DNA from: Cristatella mucedo
Lineage: Eukaryota > Bryozoa > Phylactolaemata > Cristatellidae
Direction of reading: 5' to 3'
Assembly: GCA_009760855.2 (NCBI GenBank)
Contig: WPIO01000079.1
Location: 1,439,501-1,503,500 of the forward strand
DNA length: 64,000 bases
Program-made: the position numbers and the translations under genes
Shown: positions 22,137-32,635 of the stretch, one piece after another
Numbering within the stretch: the stretch's first letter is position 1
How the letters are laid out: each line of letters starts with the position of its first letter
The notes under the pieces: model-generated
The model's database searches: none
Told to the model about the DNA's origin: nothing
What the model saw: only the letters and a program-made list of their open reading frames with translations

Positions 22137-23432
22137 TATAATAATAATAAGGATAATAATTCAATTGATAAAGCGCCCTCAGAGAACTTAATCTCTTTCT
22201 AGGCGCTTTACATTTGCTGCAAAGTGATATGCAATAGAATAGTAAGTAAAATCATGCTTGAAAAACAAACAAAATGAATAATATGGTTAGGGGTGACATG
22301 CACAGGGTCAGCATGCAAATGTGGTTAGTGGCAGCATGCACAGTGTCAGCACGCACAAGCACATCAAGGACGAATCACAGGAACCCACTAAATGCTGTCC
22401 TAAATAGGTGTGTTTTTAAGTTCCTTTTAAATGTGGTCAGGTCAGGGGATGTTCTGACGCAGGTCGGGAGGGAGTTCCAGGCTTTGGGAGCATACGAGCT
22501 AAATGCCCGGTCTCCAAAGGATTTAAGGTTTGTACGCGGTATTTCTAGACTGTTGGATTCCGAAAAGCGGGTGGTATGATGCTTGGCCTGATGGGGGAGT
22601 ATGTCGGAGAGATAGGCTGGAGCCATAGAATGAAGGGACCTAAAAGTGAGCGACAAAACCTTGAAGTCAATCCGTTGCTTGACTGGTAGCCAGTGCAGGT
22701 CGGCGAGAAGTGGAGTAATGTGGCAACTGCGACGCTCACGGCAGACAAGCCTAGCTGCAGAGTTTTGCACCAGCTGCAATCGCCTGATCGCACATGCTGG
22801 TAGGCCTATAAGCAGTGAGTTGCAGAAGTCGAGACGGGATGTCACGAATGCATGGACCAACTTGGACGTGGTATCCTAATCTAAACAAGCCCGAATTTTA
22901 GCAATGTTATGAAGCTGAAAATAGGCAGATTTAACTGTGGAGCTGATATGGTCGTCTAACGAGAGGTCGCTTTGGAATATGACACCTAGATTTCGAGCTG
23001 ATTAAACAGGAGATATGCTGGCAGAGCCAATTTTGAGAGTCAGCCTTTCCAATTTCTGAATCACACTGGGTTTGCCCATAACTAGTAAGTTAGTTTTGTC
23101 ATCGTTTAGTTTTAAAAAATTTGCTGCCATCCATGTGCGGATGTCATCAATGCATGCAGCAAGTGAGTTGAGAGAATTTGAGGTGCTCGAAGGCTGGGAG
23201 GGATCAAAGCAAAGGTGCAACTGAGTGTCATCCGCATAGAAGTGAAAGCCTAGATTGTGCTTGGCAATCACATCAGCAAGAGGGAGAGTATAGACGGTGA
23301 AAAGGACCGGACCTAGCACAGAGCCCTGAGGTACTCCATATTTCAGAGGTACTTCAGATGATCTTTGTCCATTCACGTCAATACTCTGGAGTCTCCCACT
23401 GAGATAGGACCTGAACCACTGCAGAGCCATGG
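22137..23432 (-). mobile_element. L2A LINE, 5'-truncated in the RT domain, relatively young
   Basis: This is the best-preserved RT region. The minus-strand frame 23430-23002 (142 codons) carries PQGSVLGPVLF and the catalytic YADD box in [12 protein letters not shown]. It then continues through DDIRTWMAANFLKLND to ISPV, where GAA has become TAA. After one more in-frame TAG (LD*DT position, about 22878) the frame 22860-22375 completes the RT C terminus ([12 protein letters not shown]). The 3' UTR, stem-loop and TAA/ATT tail (22137-22160) follow. Only two stop codons separate it from a continuous C-terminal RT. EN and the upstream RT are absent. Confidence 0.92.
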
Positions 23433-23436
23433 TAAA

Positions 23437-23655
23437 TTAGCCTTAACGGCTATAAATAAATAAATCCTAGCTGATTAAACAGCTCCTTTTTGTATAGCGA
23501 GAGAAGGGCCTTTATGACTATCACCATCGCTTGCAGTGGCGATAAAGAATCGCCCACCGCAGGAATCGAACCCACGACCTCGGGACTGAGTTTGTGAAAG
23601 CAACCGCCTTACCTAGTGTGCCATCACGGCTGCTAATGTGCCATCACGGCTACCA
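23437..23655 (-). mobile_element. tRNA-derived SINE (type 1) with duplicated head
   Basis: On the minus strand the head AGCCGTGATGGCACACTAGG, B box and body match the other copies; the tail at 23437-23460 contains TTTATTTATT. The first 18-19 bases of the head (AGCCGTGATGGCACATTAG) are present twice at the 5' end. It abuts the 5' truncation of the L2A copy at 22137-23432. Confidence 0.87.
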
Positions 23656-23659
23656 CAAC

Positions 23660-23825
23660 TGATTGCAGTTAGCAATACAGGATTGCCCGCTGCATGATTG
23701 AAACCATGACCTCGGTGGTGAAGAGGCAGCACCATACCTCGTGGGCTGTTTAGTGTTATTGCAAGTGATAAAGACAACCAGCAGTCAGCTGAGAGTAAGG
23801 CTGAGACTAGTACGAGGCTGGAAAC
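23660..23825 (-). mobile_element. tRNA-derived SINE remnant (type 2)
   Basis: Degenerate minus-strand A- and B-box-like segments (AGCCCACGAGGTATGG; GTCATGGTTTCAATCATGC) are followed by the GTCAGCTGAGAGTAAGGCTG block shared with the copy at 5890-6050. Confidence 0.5.
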
Positions 23826-24007
23826 TAAATATGCCCACGACATTTGCAGGCTCGAACTTGATACTTTTAATCGAGAGGATTGCAGGGATGCTTCGGCGAC
23901 CAGTTTAGTGCAGGCGCAAGCGAATTCTGAAACTCTGTGTGCTAAAACAGGGAAGTCCGATACACGGCTCGACTATGGCTACAGACTATGACTGAAATTA
24001 CGAGCCT

Positions 24008-24085
24008 AGAGAAGGCTACTGATATATATAATGATGTATCAGTAGCCTGCTACTGATACATCAGTATATATATCAGTAGCAGGTG
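24008..24085. repeat. Long imperfect palindrome
   Basis: CTACTGATATATATAATGAT and its inverted counterpart CATCAGTATATATATCAGTAG flank an inner TGTATCAGTAG/CTACTGATACA pair. Together they form a dyad of about 60 bp at 24015-24079. Confidence 0.8.
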
Positions 24086-24097
24086 TGGGGGGGGGCG

Positions 24098-24202
24098 CGT
24101 ATCTAGTCCCTGACTACTGATAGCATACAGGTGCCCCCTACCTGGTCCCTGACTACTGATAGCGTACAAGTGCCCCCCTACCTAGTCCCTGACTGAAGAT
24201 TT
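24098..24202. repeat. Tandem repeat of about 39 bp
   Basis: The unit CTAGTCCCTGACTACTGATA plus AGGTGCCCCCTAC recurs about two and a half times. The CTACTGATA core is shared with the adjacent palindrome, which suggests one grew from the other. Confidence 0.75.
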
Positions 24203-24479
24203 AAGTTGCAAAGTACTATGTCTTCCTGTAACTGCTAGCGCTTCCTTGGAGACTGCTATTTATTGAACAGTGGATGTTGTGGACTGGTGGCATACATAGG
24301 AAGCTGTTTTTGTCTCACTGCTAGCCTAGTGAAGATGATGTCTGCAGTACTAGAAATTTCGCTGCAGCCAAACCTTGTTGCAGTCCATAGAAGTAACTGT
24401 GTTTTGCAAATGTTATGTATAGTGACAATGCTATATGGTACATGCCGCCGCTTCATGTTGACGACAACCTGCCTACATC

Positions 24480-25600
24480 GGCACCTCTTCGTTCTAATGG
24501 TCGCAACAACTGGGTGCCGAAAGAGATAGTTTCTTGTAGTCCGTTTTGTAGTGGGTATCTACCATTTCGAGTTCTGTACCCAGCTCTCTCGTATCCGACA
24601 GGATTAGACTACACAAACTACCGAAGGCCGGAAATAACAACTATCCTCCATGCCTGCGATAACTTGGTACAGTTTGGTCTCTTCATGTGGATCACCAGAG
24701 CACTTGGTTCGAGCGGCTAACATAGTATCCGGTTGAGTAATACTGCGCAGTCCAAGTTACAAATACCTGCTTGTTTTCTTAGGTTCGGAATCTAGACCTC
24801 GCGAGGCAAATTCCTTGGTTGAGCTACTGAAGCTGCGTCCTGAACTATTATTTCGATCTCACTTGTGTTCAATCCCATCTGGCCTTATGAACTCCGGCCT
24901 AGTTGTCATTCGCTCAAGCCAAATTTGCTGTGTTAATTCTTGGGATTATTTTACTTCCCAACCGCCTCTAAACGCTCTGCTGATGGCCTTTATACGCCTG
25001 CCTACCGGCCTCACACCTTACCTAATGTAGCATATCATGCAGCTGATGTTATTCAAGCCCTGCCTACCAGCATAGGGCTTAGGCGTGTGCAGTGTAGAAC
25101 TCGGTCTACCTCCTGTTCGCCTCACCTGCCTAAAGCTACATTCTAAGATTATTTATATCTAGCTGTCTGGTAGAGTCAGTCTCCAGTAAACTATTGGGTC
25201 CGTTCCAGGATCTCACTGGGCCCTGGACCCTAGATGTTTGACTCGGCCTCGAGTAGCGCCTTCCTCTTGCTTGCTGCGGGCGCTCTAGTTGAACTTATGG
25301 CGACGGCGCGTGTTGAGGCTAATCCTACAGTGACACTAATACATTGCTAAGGAACAATAGACCCGGACGTCCGCATGCCTAACCAGGGCTTTTCACACTA
25401 GACTAGAGGCATGCGATGCTAGACTACAAAGGCAGTGGCAGTACTGAGAATGACAAGATGAATGTGCTGCTACTCGCGCAGCCGTACACGGAGCTCTGCT
25501 TCTGTGCTGCGTGCACTGATCTCGTTCCAGTACGAGATCTTTTCATGTAGCTACTAGTATAGCACAAAGTCTAAAGAAGCTTGGCTGTATCCAGTTAATT
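24480..25600 (+). repeat. Family D long LTR-like repeat (copy 3)
   Basis: It starts near CAACAACTGGGTGCCGAAAG and contains CAAGTTACAAATACCTGCTT, then CTCGTTCCAGTACGAGATC and GGCTGTATCCAGTTAATTGA in the same order as copies 1 and 2. It ends where an L2A endonuclease fragment begins. Confidence 0.55.
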
Positions 25601-26440
25601 GAAGTGCTGCCACTCGACCAAGTTCTCTCATATACGGCACTTTGTCGTCACTCATTATTAGCGAATCCTGCTAGTATGACCACTTGCAGATCTCATTCAG
25701 TCTACAATGAGTGCCCTCCTCCTCATCCTCTTAAATCTCGTGTAAACCGCGAAACCTTAAGACCCCTGACATCGATGCTGTCTGTGCGAGAATATCTGCC
25801 TTGCCTCCGATTCAATCCCTCTTGCGACCTGTCGTCAATCGCAAATTGCTACTACACGACACTAGCCGACATTCTCGACGAGTTTAAAACTGTGACTAAG
25901 CCCACTGTGCACTCTCACTCAGACAGCCTATGGTTTACCACAAACATTATTAAACTCACTAGGTCTGCTAAGTGCAAGCTCGGAAAGCATATACAATAGC
26001 ATGACTTACTATCCATTGACAGGCATACGATGACTACCGTAGATCCCACCAATAGATCCCATCAAAGAACGTCTAGCTATTATAGAAACGTCGTGGAATC
26101 AAAGATGCTCAATTCAAAAAAGGGTTATGTCGACCATCAAGCTTCTGTTGAATCGCTCCCAGGTTAGCTCCTTACCTAGTGATCCCTGTGATGATATATC
26201 TGATTGCTTATCTAGCCACTTTCAAAAAAAGATAGAAAAGATCAAATAACCCGCCCTAAGATAGTAGCATCGCCCTGGAATGTTGTCCTTAATTCCGGGA
26301 GCACTCCAATGTCCACATTCAATGAGGTCACTAGTGACTTTGTCCAGAAGTTTATATCCCAACCAAAGACAACAATTAGTCACATTGGCCCTATTCCCAG
26401 TGTCCTGCTTCTACCGTGCATTGATTTTGTATGACATGTA
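25600..26440 (+). mobile_element. L2A LINE: end of endonuclease and linker before RT
   Basis: Reading through frameshifts gives the L2A EN C terminus (LDQVLSY, an SDH-like block, NLKTPDIDAV) and the linker to RT (YYRNVVESKMLNSK, FNEVTSDFVQKFIS, GPIPSVLL). It aligns with 1075-1330 of the first LINE and extends further downstream, but is full of frameshifts. Confidence 0.75.
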
Positions 26441-27090
26441 TGTATTGTATGGCTGCGACTGCGGCTGTTCTTATGGAGTCTTACGAAGATAAACGCAAGG
26501 ACGTGAGCGGTAAACGAGAATCAATCTGTTTTCCTTCAACACGTACATATGCAAGCTTGCTGACTCACCCCAGATGGGGGAGTGCATATGTGGTAGGCAA
26601 CATCCTTACATCAAAGGCCGGAGGTTGGGCCGAGTCAACTGCACAAGGACCTGCTGTACGAGGGACATACATTATTATAAGCAAGCTTAGCTAATTACAA
26701 CAGCTGAAGCTGCAGGCGCATACAAAATCCCTTCCCCATAGTAAATAAATTTACTAATCCACCGACCTGGCTAGGGAGGCGGCGTCCCTCACGACTGGAA
26801 AGTCGCGTAGCTATCGGTTCCTTTCAGTTCTCTACTTTCTTATAAGACTCTGGCTCTGAAGCAAAAGTTTTTGCCCTTTCCTGCTGTGCGTCATTCGGAG
26901 TCTATCGGGATATTCAATTCAACATGGAATGGTCCGGACCGTCTTGAATTGGGTGCATGTTACGTGAAAGCCACTCGCAGGAGGCACACCGTCAGCTTTG
27001 CTCCTCGCGAGTAGCCGGTCATAGATGCTGTCCACCTTTAGGCAAAGCTGGGACACGGCTTCCACATACGTCATACGGTTCCCCCTATTT
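26441..27090. other. No gene seen; unassigned sequence
   Basis: One 87-codon frame (26431-26694) has no recognised motif. A GGCTAGGGAGGCGGCGTCCC...GACTGGAAAGTCGC stretch at 26770-26820 has weak tRNA-like elements but no cloverleaf. Confidence 0.3.
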
Positions 27091-27094
27091 CGCC

Positions 27095-27195
27095 TCGGCG
27101 AAAGCCCTGGTGGCCGAGCTCAGGCACTCGTCCGATCCTTTACTTGCAACTGTGAGCGGTGGTTGTAGCTGTTCAATATCTTCTACCGATCTATG
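27095..27195 (+). mobile_element. Degraded SINE (type 1) body
   Basis: GATCCTTTACTTGCAACTGT, GAGCGGTGGTTGTAGCTGTT and CAATATCTTCTACCG match the SINE body blocks (GATCCTTTATCGCCGCTGC, AAGCGGTGGTGATAGC, AAAGGCTCTTCTG) with many changes. Confidence 0.5.
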
Positions 27196-27489
27196 AACTT
27201 GTCTTTTAACCCAGCTAATAAGCTTACTATTCTTGACATTCCCGACTTCTGCTTTAGACTTTCAGTACCTCTTCTATTACTATACAGAGTAAAAACTGCC
27301 CAGACTTGTACGTTTTAATGTTCTTCTATTCTGTTCGACCTTCATTACTGCCTCGGAACATCCACGGCCGAACATTTAATCGCTATTAGCGTATAAAAAG
27401 AACGATGCTCTTCTTAATATCTCCGAATTCTATTAATGACGGTGTCGAAATGCGGTACATTCAGCAGACCCTAATCTGTATCCATAATT

Positions 27490-28400
27490 TTGTTCTAGAA
27501 TGCATATTATTCGCCTTTAAATGAACCGATCTCATATTCTATACGTAAAGACGTCAATATTTCAGGTTCAACGTTTGCCAAAGAGTCGCAAGCATTGAGA
27601 TCAGCACAAAACGACAGCCAAGCGTTCTCCGCACAGCAATTAAACGGCTTCTTACGCTGAACGTTACAAACGCGGTGTCCGACCTCCGCGCCCGTGCAGA
27701 ACGAGGTCACAAACGTAGTGCTCGTAGCGGTGCTAGTCACCCCCGCGACGAATGCTAATGACGCTGAAACGTGGAATAACTGTTAGCAACACGTAGGTGC
27801 TGAACCAACACAAGTAATTATGGCAACCATCGCAGGCAACTCCCTAAAGTGTAGTCAAATAGACTTGTCTGCGTTATGGATATAGCCTGGTTATGCTAAG
27901 ATACGAGCGCTCTTAGTCGTTTCCATGGCTGCAGTAGCAACGAAGACCCATCTGTTTGAAGGCAGATGTGGCCCAAATGCGTCGCACAGCAACCATGACG
28001 AACACGAACGGCTTAGTTGGATAGGGCGTAAATCAGCTCAAACATGTCTGGAATCGCGACAGGCCGTCTTTTCTTTGGCCTTTCTTTTCATGCGGTCCGG
28101 TCTAGGTTTTCCTACAAGTTTGAAATCAAGAATATCTAATACCGAACATTGAGAAGTAATGTAACTGAACTAGCGAGCCGCCGTTTTACTTCCCACTACT
28201 AAAGCAATAGCCGTTATCGGCCGTAAAGAGGAAGCTAACAGCCAGCAATGGTTGTTGCTGAAGTTCGGCTTCATGATCTCTTTAAGCATCAACGCATGTA
28301 GCTTTCGAGGATTTTCTAGGCATATTCTTGTAAGCTGCCTCTGAGACGATTTTCACGTCATCTTTCTCACCAGCGGCTGCCCCACTTTTGAGCTGGACTT
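27490..28400 (-). pseudogene. Gag-like region of family D element (copy on minus strand)
   Basis: The minus frame 27740-27507 contains AWLSFCADLNACDSLANV, matching AWLSFCASLVACDSLENV of the plus copy near 5490. Upstream DNA blocks (CATAACCAGGCTATATCC; GTGGAAGTCCAGCTC) also match. The peptide is better conserved than the surrounding DNA, so this was probably translated, as gag or a neighbouring ORF. Confidence 0.45.
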
Positions 28401-28479
28401 CCACAGGTTGAGGTTGTAAGCAATTAGTCGAGCTGGAGACAGACGAGCGTGTTTAGTACTATCTTAATACGTTGGTGAA

Positions 28480-29045
28480 TCGATCTCATACCGCAAAGAG
28501 ATCGCACACACAGCACCAGAGAAAATCTCTCTGCACCGTTGCATGAGCTGTGGCAAATTCGTCTTATCTTACTTAGTAATTCCATAGCCTTAACAATCCT
28601 ACCTTTATGCCTTTAGTTCAGTTATACACGCTCTAGGGTATAATTTGGGTTCTCAAACTCTCTTACCAGTACACAGGGGCAGCCCTCAAATAAACCACGG
28701 TACGAGTACTTGGCATGGGCTCTACCAAGGTGACTAGGCCAAGCTGTATGCCGATCTAGCCAATAAGAACAGTCGGATCTAGCTGGCCACGTGAAGCACC
28801 CGCACCCAGCCAAGTAGAACTTTCGGAGGTGACTCATTAGATAACATGGAGTGGAGCGGGAACTATCTGGCAGCCGGATGAACTAACGTTAGAATGAAGC
28901 ATAGGGCTGACAGCGTGGTCCGGATGTGGACCGACTAAGACGCCATATTAACTGAGGCCTCAGGACGGTAGGCAGGCGCTGGGAAGCCACTACCAACCTG
29001 CTGCGTACATTAACTGAGGTGTGAGGCGGGTAGGCAGGCGCAAGA
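28480..29045 (-). repeat. Family D LTR-like repeat, minus copy, cut at 29105
   Basis: On the minus strand it reads CCTGCCTACCGTCC, TCCGGACCACGCTGTCAGCC, GTTCTACTTGGCTGG..., ATTGGCTAGATCGGC and finally GTATGAGATCGATTC near 28480. This is the order seen in copies 1-3. It leads directly into the gag-like region at 28400. The part from 28725 is duplicated at 32636. Confidence 0.55.
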
Positions 29046-29105
29046 ATAAATATAATTAATAGGTACAGTGCCCTACGAGAGCTTAATCTTATTCAGACGC
29101 TTCAC
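28725..29105. repeat. Direct repeat R1, about 380 bp (partner at 32636-33015)
   Basis: It is collinear with 32636-33015, with roughly 90-95 per cent identity by eye. Both begin GGTGACTAGGCCAAGCTGTA and end TATTCAGACGCTTCACA. It consists of family D sequence plus an L2-type stem-loop tail (29045-29105). The pair brackets copy A of the viral-type element. Confidence 0.9.
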
Positions 29106-29313
29106 ATGAGGAAGATTTTAATGAAACCGATAATAAACTACTCCTGTTCGTTCTCATGCAGCTCTTTTCTAACGCAACTTCTTTTAAAATCATTTGAGAA
29201 AAATCTAGCTGCCTAACTAACTGCTCCGTCAGCTTGGATCTGTCGCTTTCCTTTTCTATCTTTTCTTTCACGCATTTCCAGTAAGTATCAAGTACAGTAG
29301 TAACAAGTTCCAA
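29089..29313 (-). CDS. Unrecognised 74-aa coiled-coil-like ORF of the viral-type element
   Basis: Charged helical sequence (VKEKIEKESDRSKLTEQLVR) lies just downstream of the integrase core on the same strand; related sequence is at 34250-34440 in copy B. It could be the C-terminal part of the integrase or a separate small protein. Its end runs into repeat R1. Confidence 0.3.
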   Translation of the reverse strand: MELVTTVLDTYWKCVKEKIEKESDRSKLTEQLVRQLDFSQMILKEVALEKSCMRTNRSSLLSVSLKSSSCEASE

Positions 29314-29539
29314 TTGTTTTTCACGTTTATCTACTTTTTATGGCATTTCGGTTCCTTAATTTTAACATCTTTTTTATATAGCTTTACCGCGTTCTCCTTT
29401 TGCTCTAGTATTAATTAGTATTCAGGTAATTTAATACTTTTTGTAGGCTTTCTACCTATTCTCTATTTCTATTGTTATCTCCTCTACTCAGACTCTCCAA
29501 TTATCTTTCATATTGAGCAATAAAACCTTTTCCTATTCA

Positions 29540-29880
29540 ATTTTTATTCATTCTCTCAACTAGTGCAGCATTCTTTTCATTCCTTGTAGCTTCCATTATA
29601 CGGGCTCCGTGTCTTTCACTCTCTTTCTGAACTCGCTTTTAAACTCTGACCCGTGATCTACTGTTACCTTTGGTTGACCATTTCCATAGACCTTTCGAAT
29701 AAATGTCAGTTATTGCTTTAGCTACTTCCTTTGATGATTTGCCTTTCAATACTCTCGAGCCATTATCTCTACTAGCTACATCAACCACACCTAATGCATA
29801 TTTATATCCATTATCAGTTGCATATATAGTATGCTGGCCTGTTGGCTCACTTTCTTTTGGTCTAGGATTGTATATTTAGC
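29540..29880 (-). pseudogene. DDE integrase core, broken (copy A)
   Basis: Read across frameshifts, the minus strand shows the rve-type integrase landmarks: VVDVASRDNGS (first Asp region, about 29790-29770), VDHGSEF (second Asp, about 29670) and VERMN (Glu, about 29560). Integrases of this type insert linear element DNA into chromosomes. Multiple stops and frameshifts make it non-functional. The same core is in copy B. Confidence 0.75.
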
Positions 29881-30129
29881 TTATATAAAACCTTGGATCA
29901 TACTTTCCTTCTTTTTTCTATTTGTTAAAGTTGAGGATGACAACATATAGTAATGTAACTATTTTCTTAATGTTACAATATAAAAAATATAGAGGCTCTT
30001 ATGGATGGCTGTCCATTATGTAAAATAGAAGTTAGAAGGCGAAAAGCTAGATGTGATATTTTTAATCTGAGACAGAGTTGATAGTTGAAATGTCCAATAT
30101 TCATTTGAAGTTAGTTGTGATATTTTTGA

Positions 30130-31130
30130 TCTTGTAATAGTAATAATGATAACGCTCTTGATAAAGCACACTCAGAGAACTCAATATCTCTCTAGGTGCT
30201 TTAAATTTGCTGCAAAGGGAAATGCAATTGAATGGTGAGTAATATCATGCTAGATAAGCTAGCAAAATGAATAACATGGTTAGGGGTGATATGCACAGGG
30301 TCAACATGCAAATGTGGTTAGTGGCAGCATGCACAGTGTAAGCACGCATAAGTACACGAAGGACGAATCGCAGGGACCCACTAAATGCTGTCCTAAATAA
30401 GTGTTTTCATGTTCTTTTTAAATGTGGTCAAGTCAGGGGATGTTCTGACGCAAGCCGGGAGGGAGTTCAAGGCTTTGGGAGCATACGAACTAAATGCACG
30501 GTCTCCAAAGGATTTGAGGTTTGTACGAGGTATTTGTAGACTGTGGGATTCCGAAAAGCAGGTGGTACGATGTGTGGCCTGGTGGGGAAGTAGATCTGAG
30601 AGATAGGCTGGAGCCAAAGAATGATGGTGCCTAAAACCTGTTGGCTACCGAATGCGTACCGAAAGCCGCTTAGGCTGTGAGTGCGCTATATAAAACTCTC
30701 CTGCGTAACACCCACATGGTCTTTATGACTTTGTGGAGTTACAGACGGAGATACATTACATTAAATTAAAGTGAGCGACAAAACCTTGAAGTCAATCCGT
30801 TGCTTGACTGGTAGCCAGTGCAGGTCGGCGAGAAGTGGTGTAATGTGGCAACTGCGACGCTCACGATAGACAAGCCTAGCTGCCGAGTTTTGCACTGGCT
30901 GCAATCGCCTGATCACACATGCCGGTAGGCCAGTAAGCATTGAGTTGCTGAAGTCGAGACGGGATGCCCCAATTGCATGGACCAACTTGGACGTGGTATC
31001 CTTATCCAAACAAGCCCGAATTTTTGTGCGATGTTATAAAGCTGAAAATAGGCAGATTTGACTGTGGGGCTGATATGGTCGTCTAACGAGAGGTCGCTTT
31101 GAAACATGACACCTAGATTGTGAGCTGAAA
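30130..31130 (-). mobile_element. L2A LINE fragment inserted in viral-type copy A
   Basis: It starts at its 3' end with a short TAATAGTAATAATGATAA tail, then stem-loop, 3' UTR and RT C-terminal coding sequence (minus frames 30617-30393 and 31009-30761). At the LD*DT position this copy reads Lys (LDKDT), unlike the copies at 1440 and 22137. Copy B is continuous across the equivalent point (about 35220-35230), confirming the insertion. Confidence 0.88.
30632..30766 (+). mobile_element. L2B LINE 3' end nested inside L2A
   Basis: About 130 bp of the L2B 3' terminus (GGCTACCGAATGCGTACCGA ... GTGGAGTTACAGACGGAGAT, then ATTACATTAAATTA) splits the L2A sequence CCTAAAAGTGAGCG. A short TAAA duplication seems to flank it. 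It is extremely 5'-truncated and gives the order of events: viral-type element, then L2A, then L2B. Confidence 0.85.
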
Positions 31131-31799
31131 GTTTTCTTGAATTATCTTGAATTACCTTGAAAAATAATCTTGAAAGTATAGAGACAGAGTTTGATAGTAA
31201 TAACATTACAAAAAAATTTAATATTAATTTCGGTTGACTGACACTATTGTAAAGTTAAGTTTCCTATATCTTAACTAAGTAAGAAATGTTCTTTAGTAAA
31301 AAAGCATTTAAATGATAGACGTTTAGAAGTGCTTTTTTATCATAGATGTATTGATCTTAAGGCATTACTTGTTAGTGAATAGCTATTTTAATTATTCAAA
31401 GGAAAACGATTTGCAAGGAGATTAAAAGAGTTAGCAACTTTCGTATTTCATCTGTGTTTCTCAAGTGGTTGTATAACTTATTAATACATTTGTTATGTAA
31501 ATATCAAGATTATAAATCAATAGCAACTTTGTTGGCGTTAAAAGAACGCACAACGCTTCACTGCTTACAGTATTTATAACTCAAATATTTCCTGATGAGA
31601 TATAACTGTTACTTGTCTGACGTGTTGTCTGAAAATTTGATAATCCTATTACCATTAAACCTGATATTATCGGGGGGGGGGATAGTTAGCATTGGTCCGA
31701 ACATAGCTAATACTAGTATTTAATATGTAATTCCTAGATTTTGGGTTAACAGACAATGAAAGTACCTCAGTAACTAAAAATACTTTATTTACATTTTAT

Positions 31800-32212
31800 T
31801 TTTGTTGTAGTGTCAGAATCATTCATTGGATCAGCTAAATTTATAATACAATTACCATGCAAATTAAGTTGTAACTAACTGGATATGCATAATGAACTAC
31901 ATTCCTTGTAAATCCGACATGTGTAACTCAAACATAATTTGGTAATATTGCTGGAGTAGTTCTAGTTGCAGCCCAATAAGATGATTGTATAGGGAAAAAT
32001 AGTATATTTAGATCTTTAGTCATCGTATCTCTAGACTTATTTATAATACGCACTTAATAAACATTCACCGTATCTCCAGGATTTACACCATTCTTAAGTT
32101 TACAATAAGTTGACCTTTGAAGTCAATTAATCCTGATCGAAGTGCCGCACAATTTGAATTGCCTTAACCTTTGTTTACAGCATCAGCGTCGTCAGCTGGG
32201 TCAGGTAACCCA
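31800..32212 (-). pseudogene. Fibre-like protein remnant with NLADP/DAVNK repeats (copy A)
   Basis: Minus-strand translation across frameshifts shows repeated blocks: ITGLPDPADDADAVNK (about 32210-32175), a GVNPGD-VNV block (about 32090-32060) and INLADPMNDSDTTTK (about 31845-31810). Repeats of the form I-x-L-x-D-P-x-x-x-x-D-A-x-N/T-K are typical of tail- or fibre-like proteins in phages and large DNA viruses. The role here is inferred from motif type only. It is disabled by frameshifts and stops. Confidence 0.6.
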
Positions 32213-32214
32213 GT

Positions 32215-32512
32215 AATTGCATTTTAAAAACACACCTATTTAGGACAGCATTTAGTGGGTCCCTGTGATTCGTCTTTGATGTGCTTATGCGTGCTGACAC
32301 TGTGCATGCTGCCACTAACCACATTTGCATGCTGACCCTGTGCATGTCACCCCTAACCATATTATTCATCTCGTTTGTTTTTCAAGCATGATTTTACTTA
32401 CCATTCAATTGCATTTCACTTTACAGCAAATGTAAAGCGCCTAGAGAGAAATTGAGTTCTCTGAGGGCGCTTTTTCAAGTGAATTATTATTATTATTATT
32501 ATTATTTCTATT
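32215..32512 (+). mobile_element. L2A LINE 3' end inserted in the fibre-like remnant
   Basis: It starts AAAAACACACCTATTTAGGA (RT C terminus), includes the whole 3' UTR and stem-loop (AAAGCGCCTAGAGAGAAATT), and ends in ATT repeats at about 32484-32507. Copy B reads straight across this point at about 37735-37745. Confidence 0.92.
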
Positions 32513-32635
32513 TGCATCTAGAGCACTCATTAGAAAGCCATTACACTTTCTAATGAACTGTGATGTATTATTTCCTATGTTCATCTGTGTACTCTGATAT
32601 CTAAACCTTTGATCTATCTAATGCTTATTAAATTA

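Larger units (their letters stand above)
29106..32635 (-). mobile_element. Viral-type element, copy A (integrase and fibre-like remnants), with LINE insertions
   Basis: An AT-rich element aligns collinearly with copy B at about 34240-37870. Its order is a coiled-coil-like ORF (29313-29089), the integrase core (29880-29540), a short plus-strand ORF (from 30003), and fibre-like sequence (32210-31800). It is broken by an L2A insertion at 30130-31130 and an L2A 3' fragment at 32215-32510. Integrase plus fibre suggests a Polinton/Maverick- or adintovirus-type origin, but no polymerase, ATPase or capsid gene was seen. All frames are disrupted and the ends are truncated at the R1/R2 repeats. Confidence 0.6.

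Noticed and set aside
26755-26860. Possible tRNA-like gene
   Set aside because: Only weak box similarity; the B box is not conserved and no acceptor stem forms.
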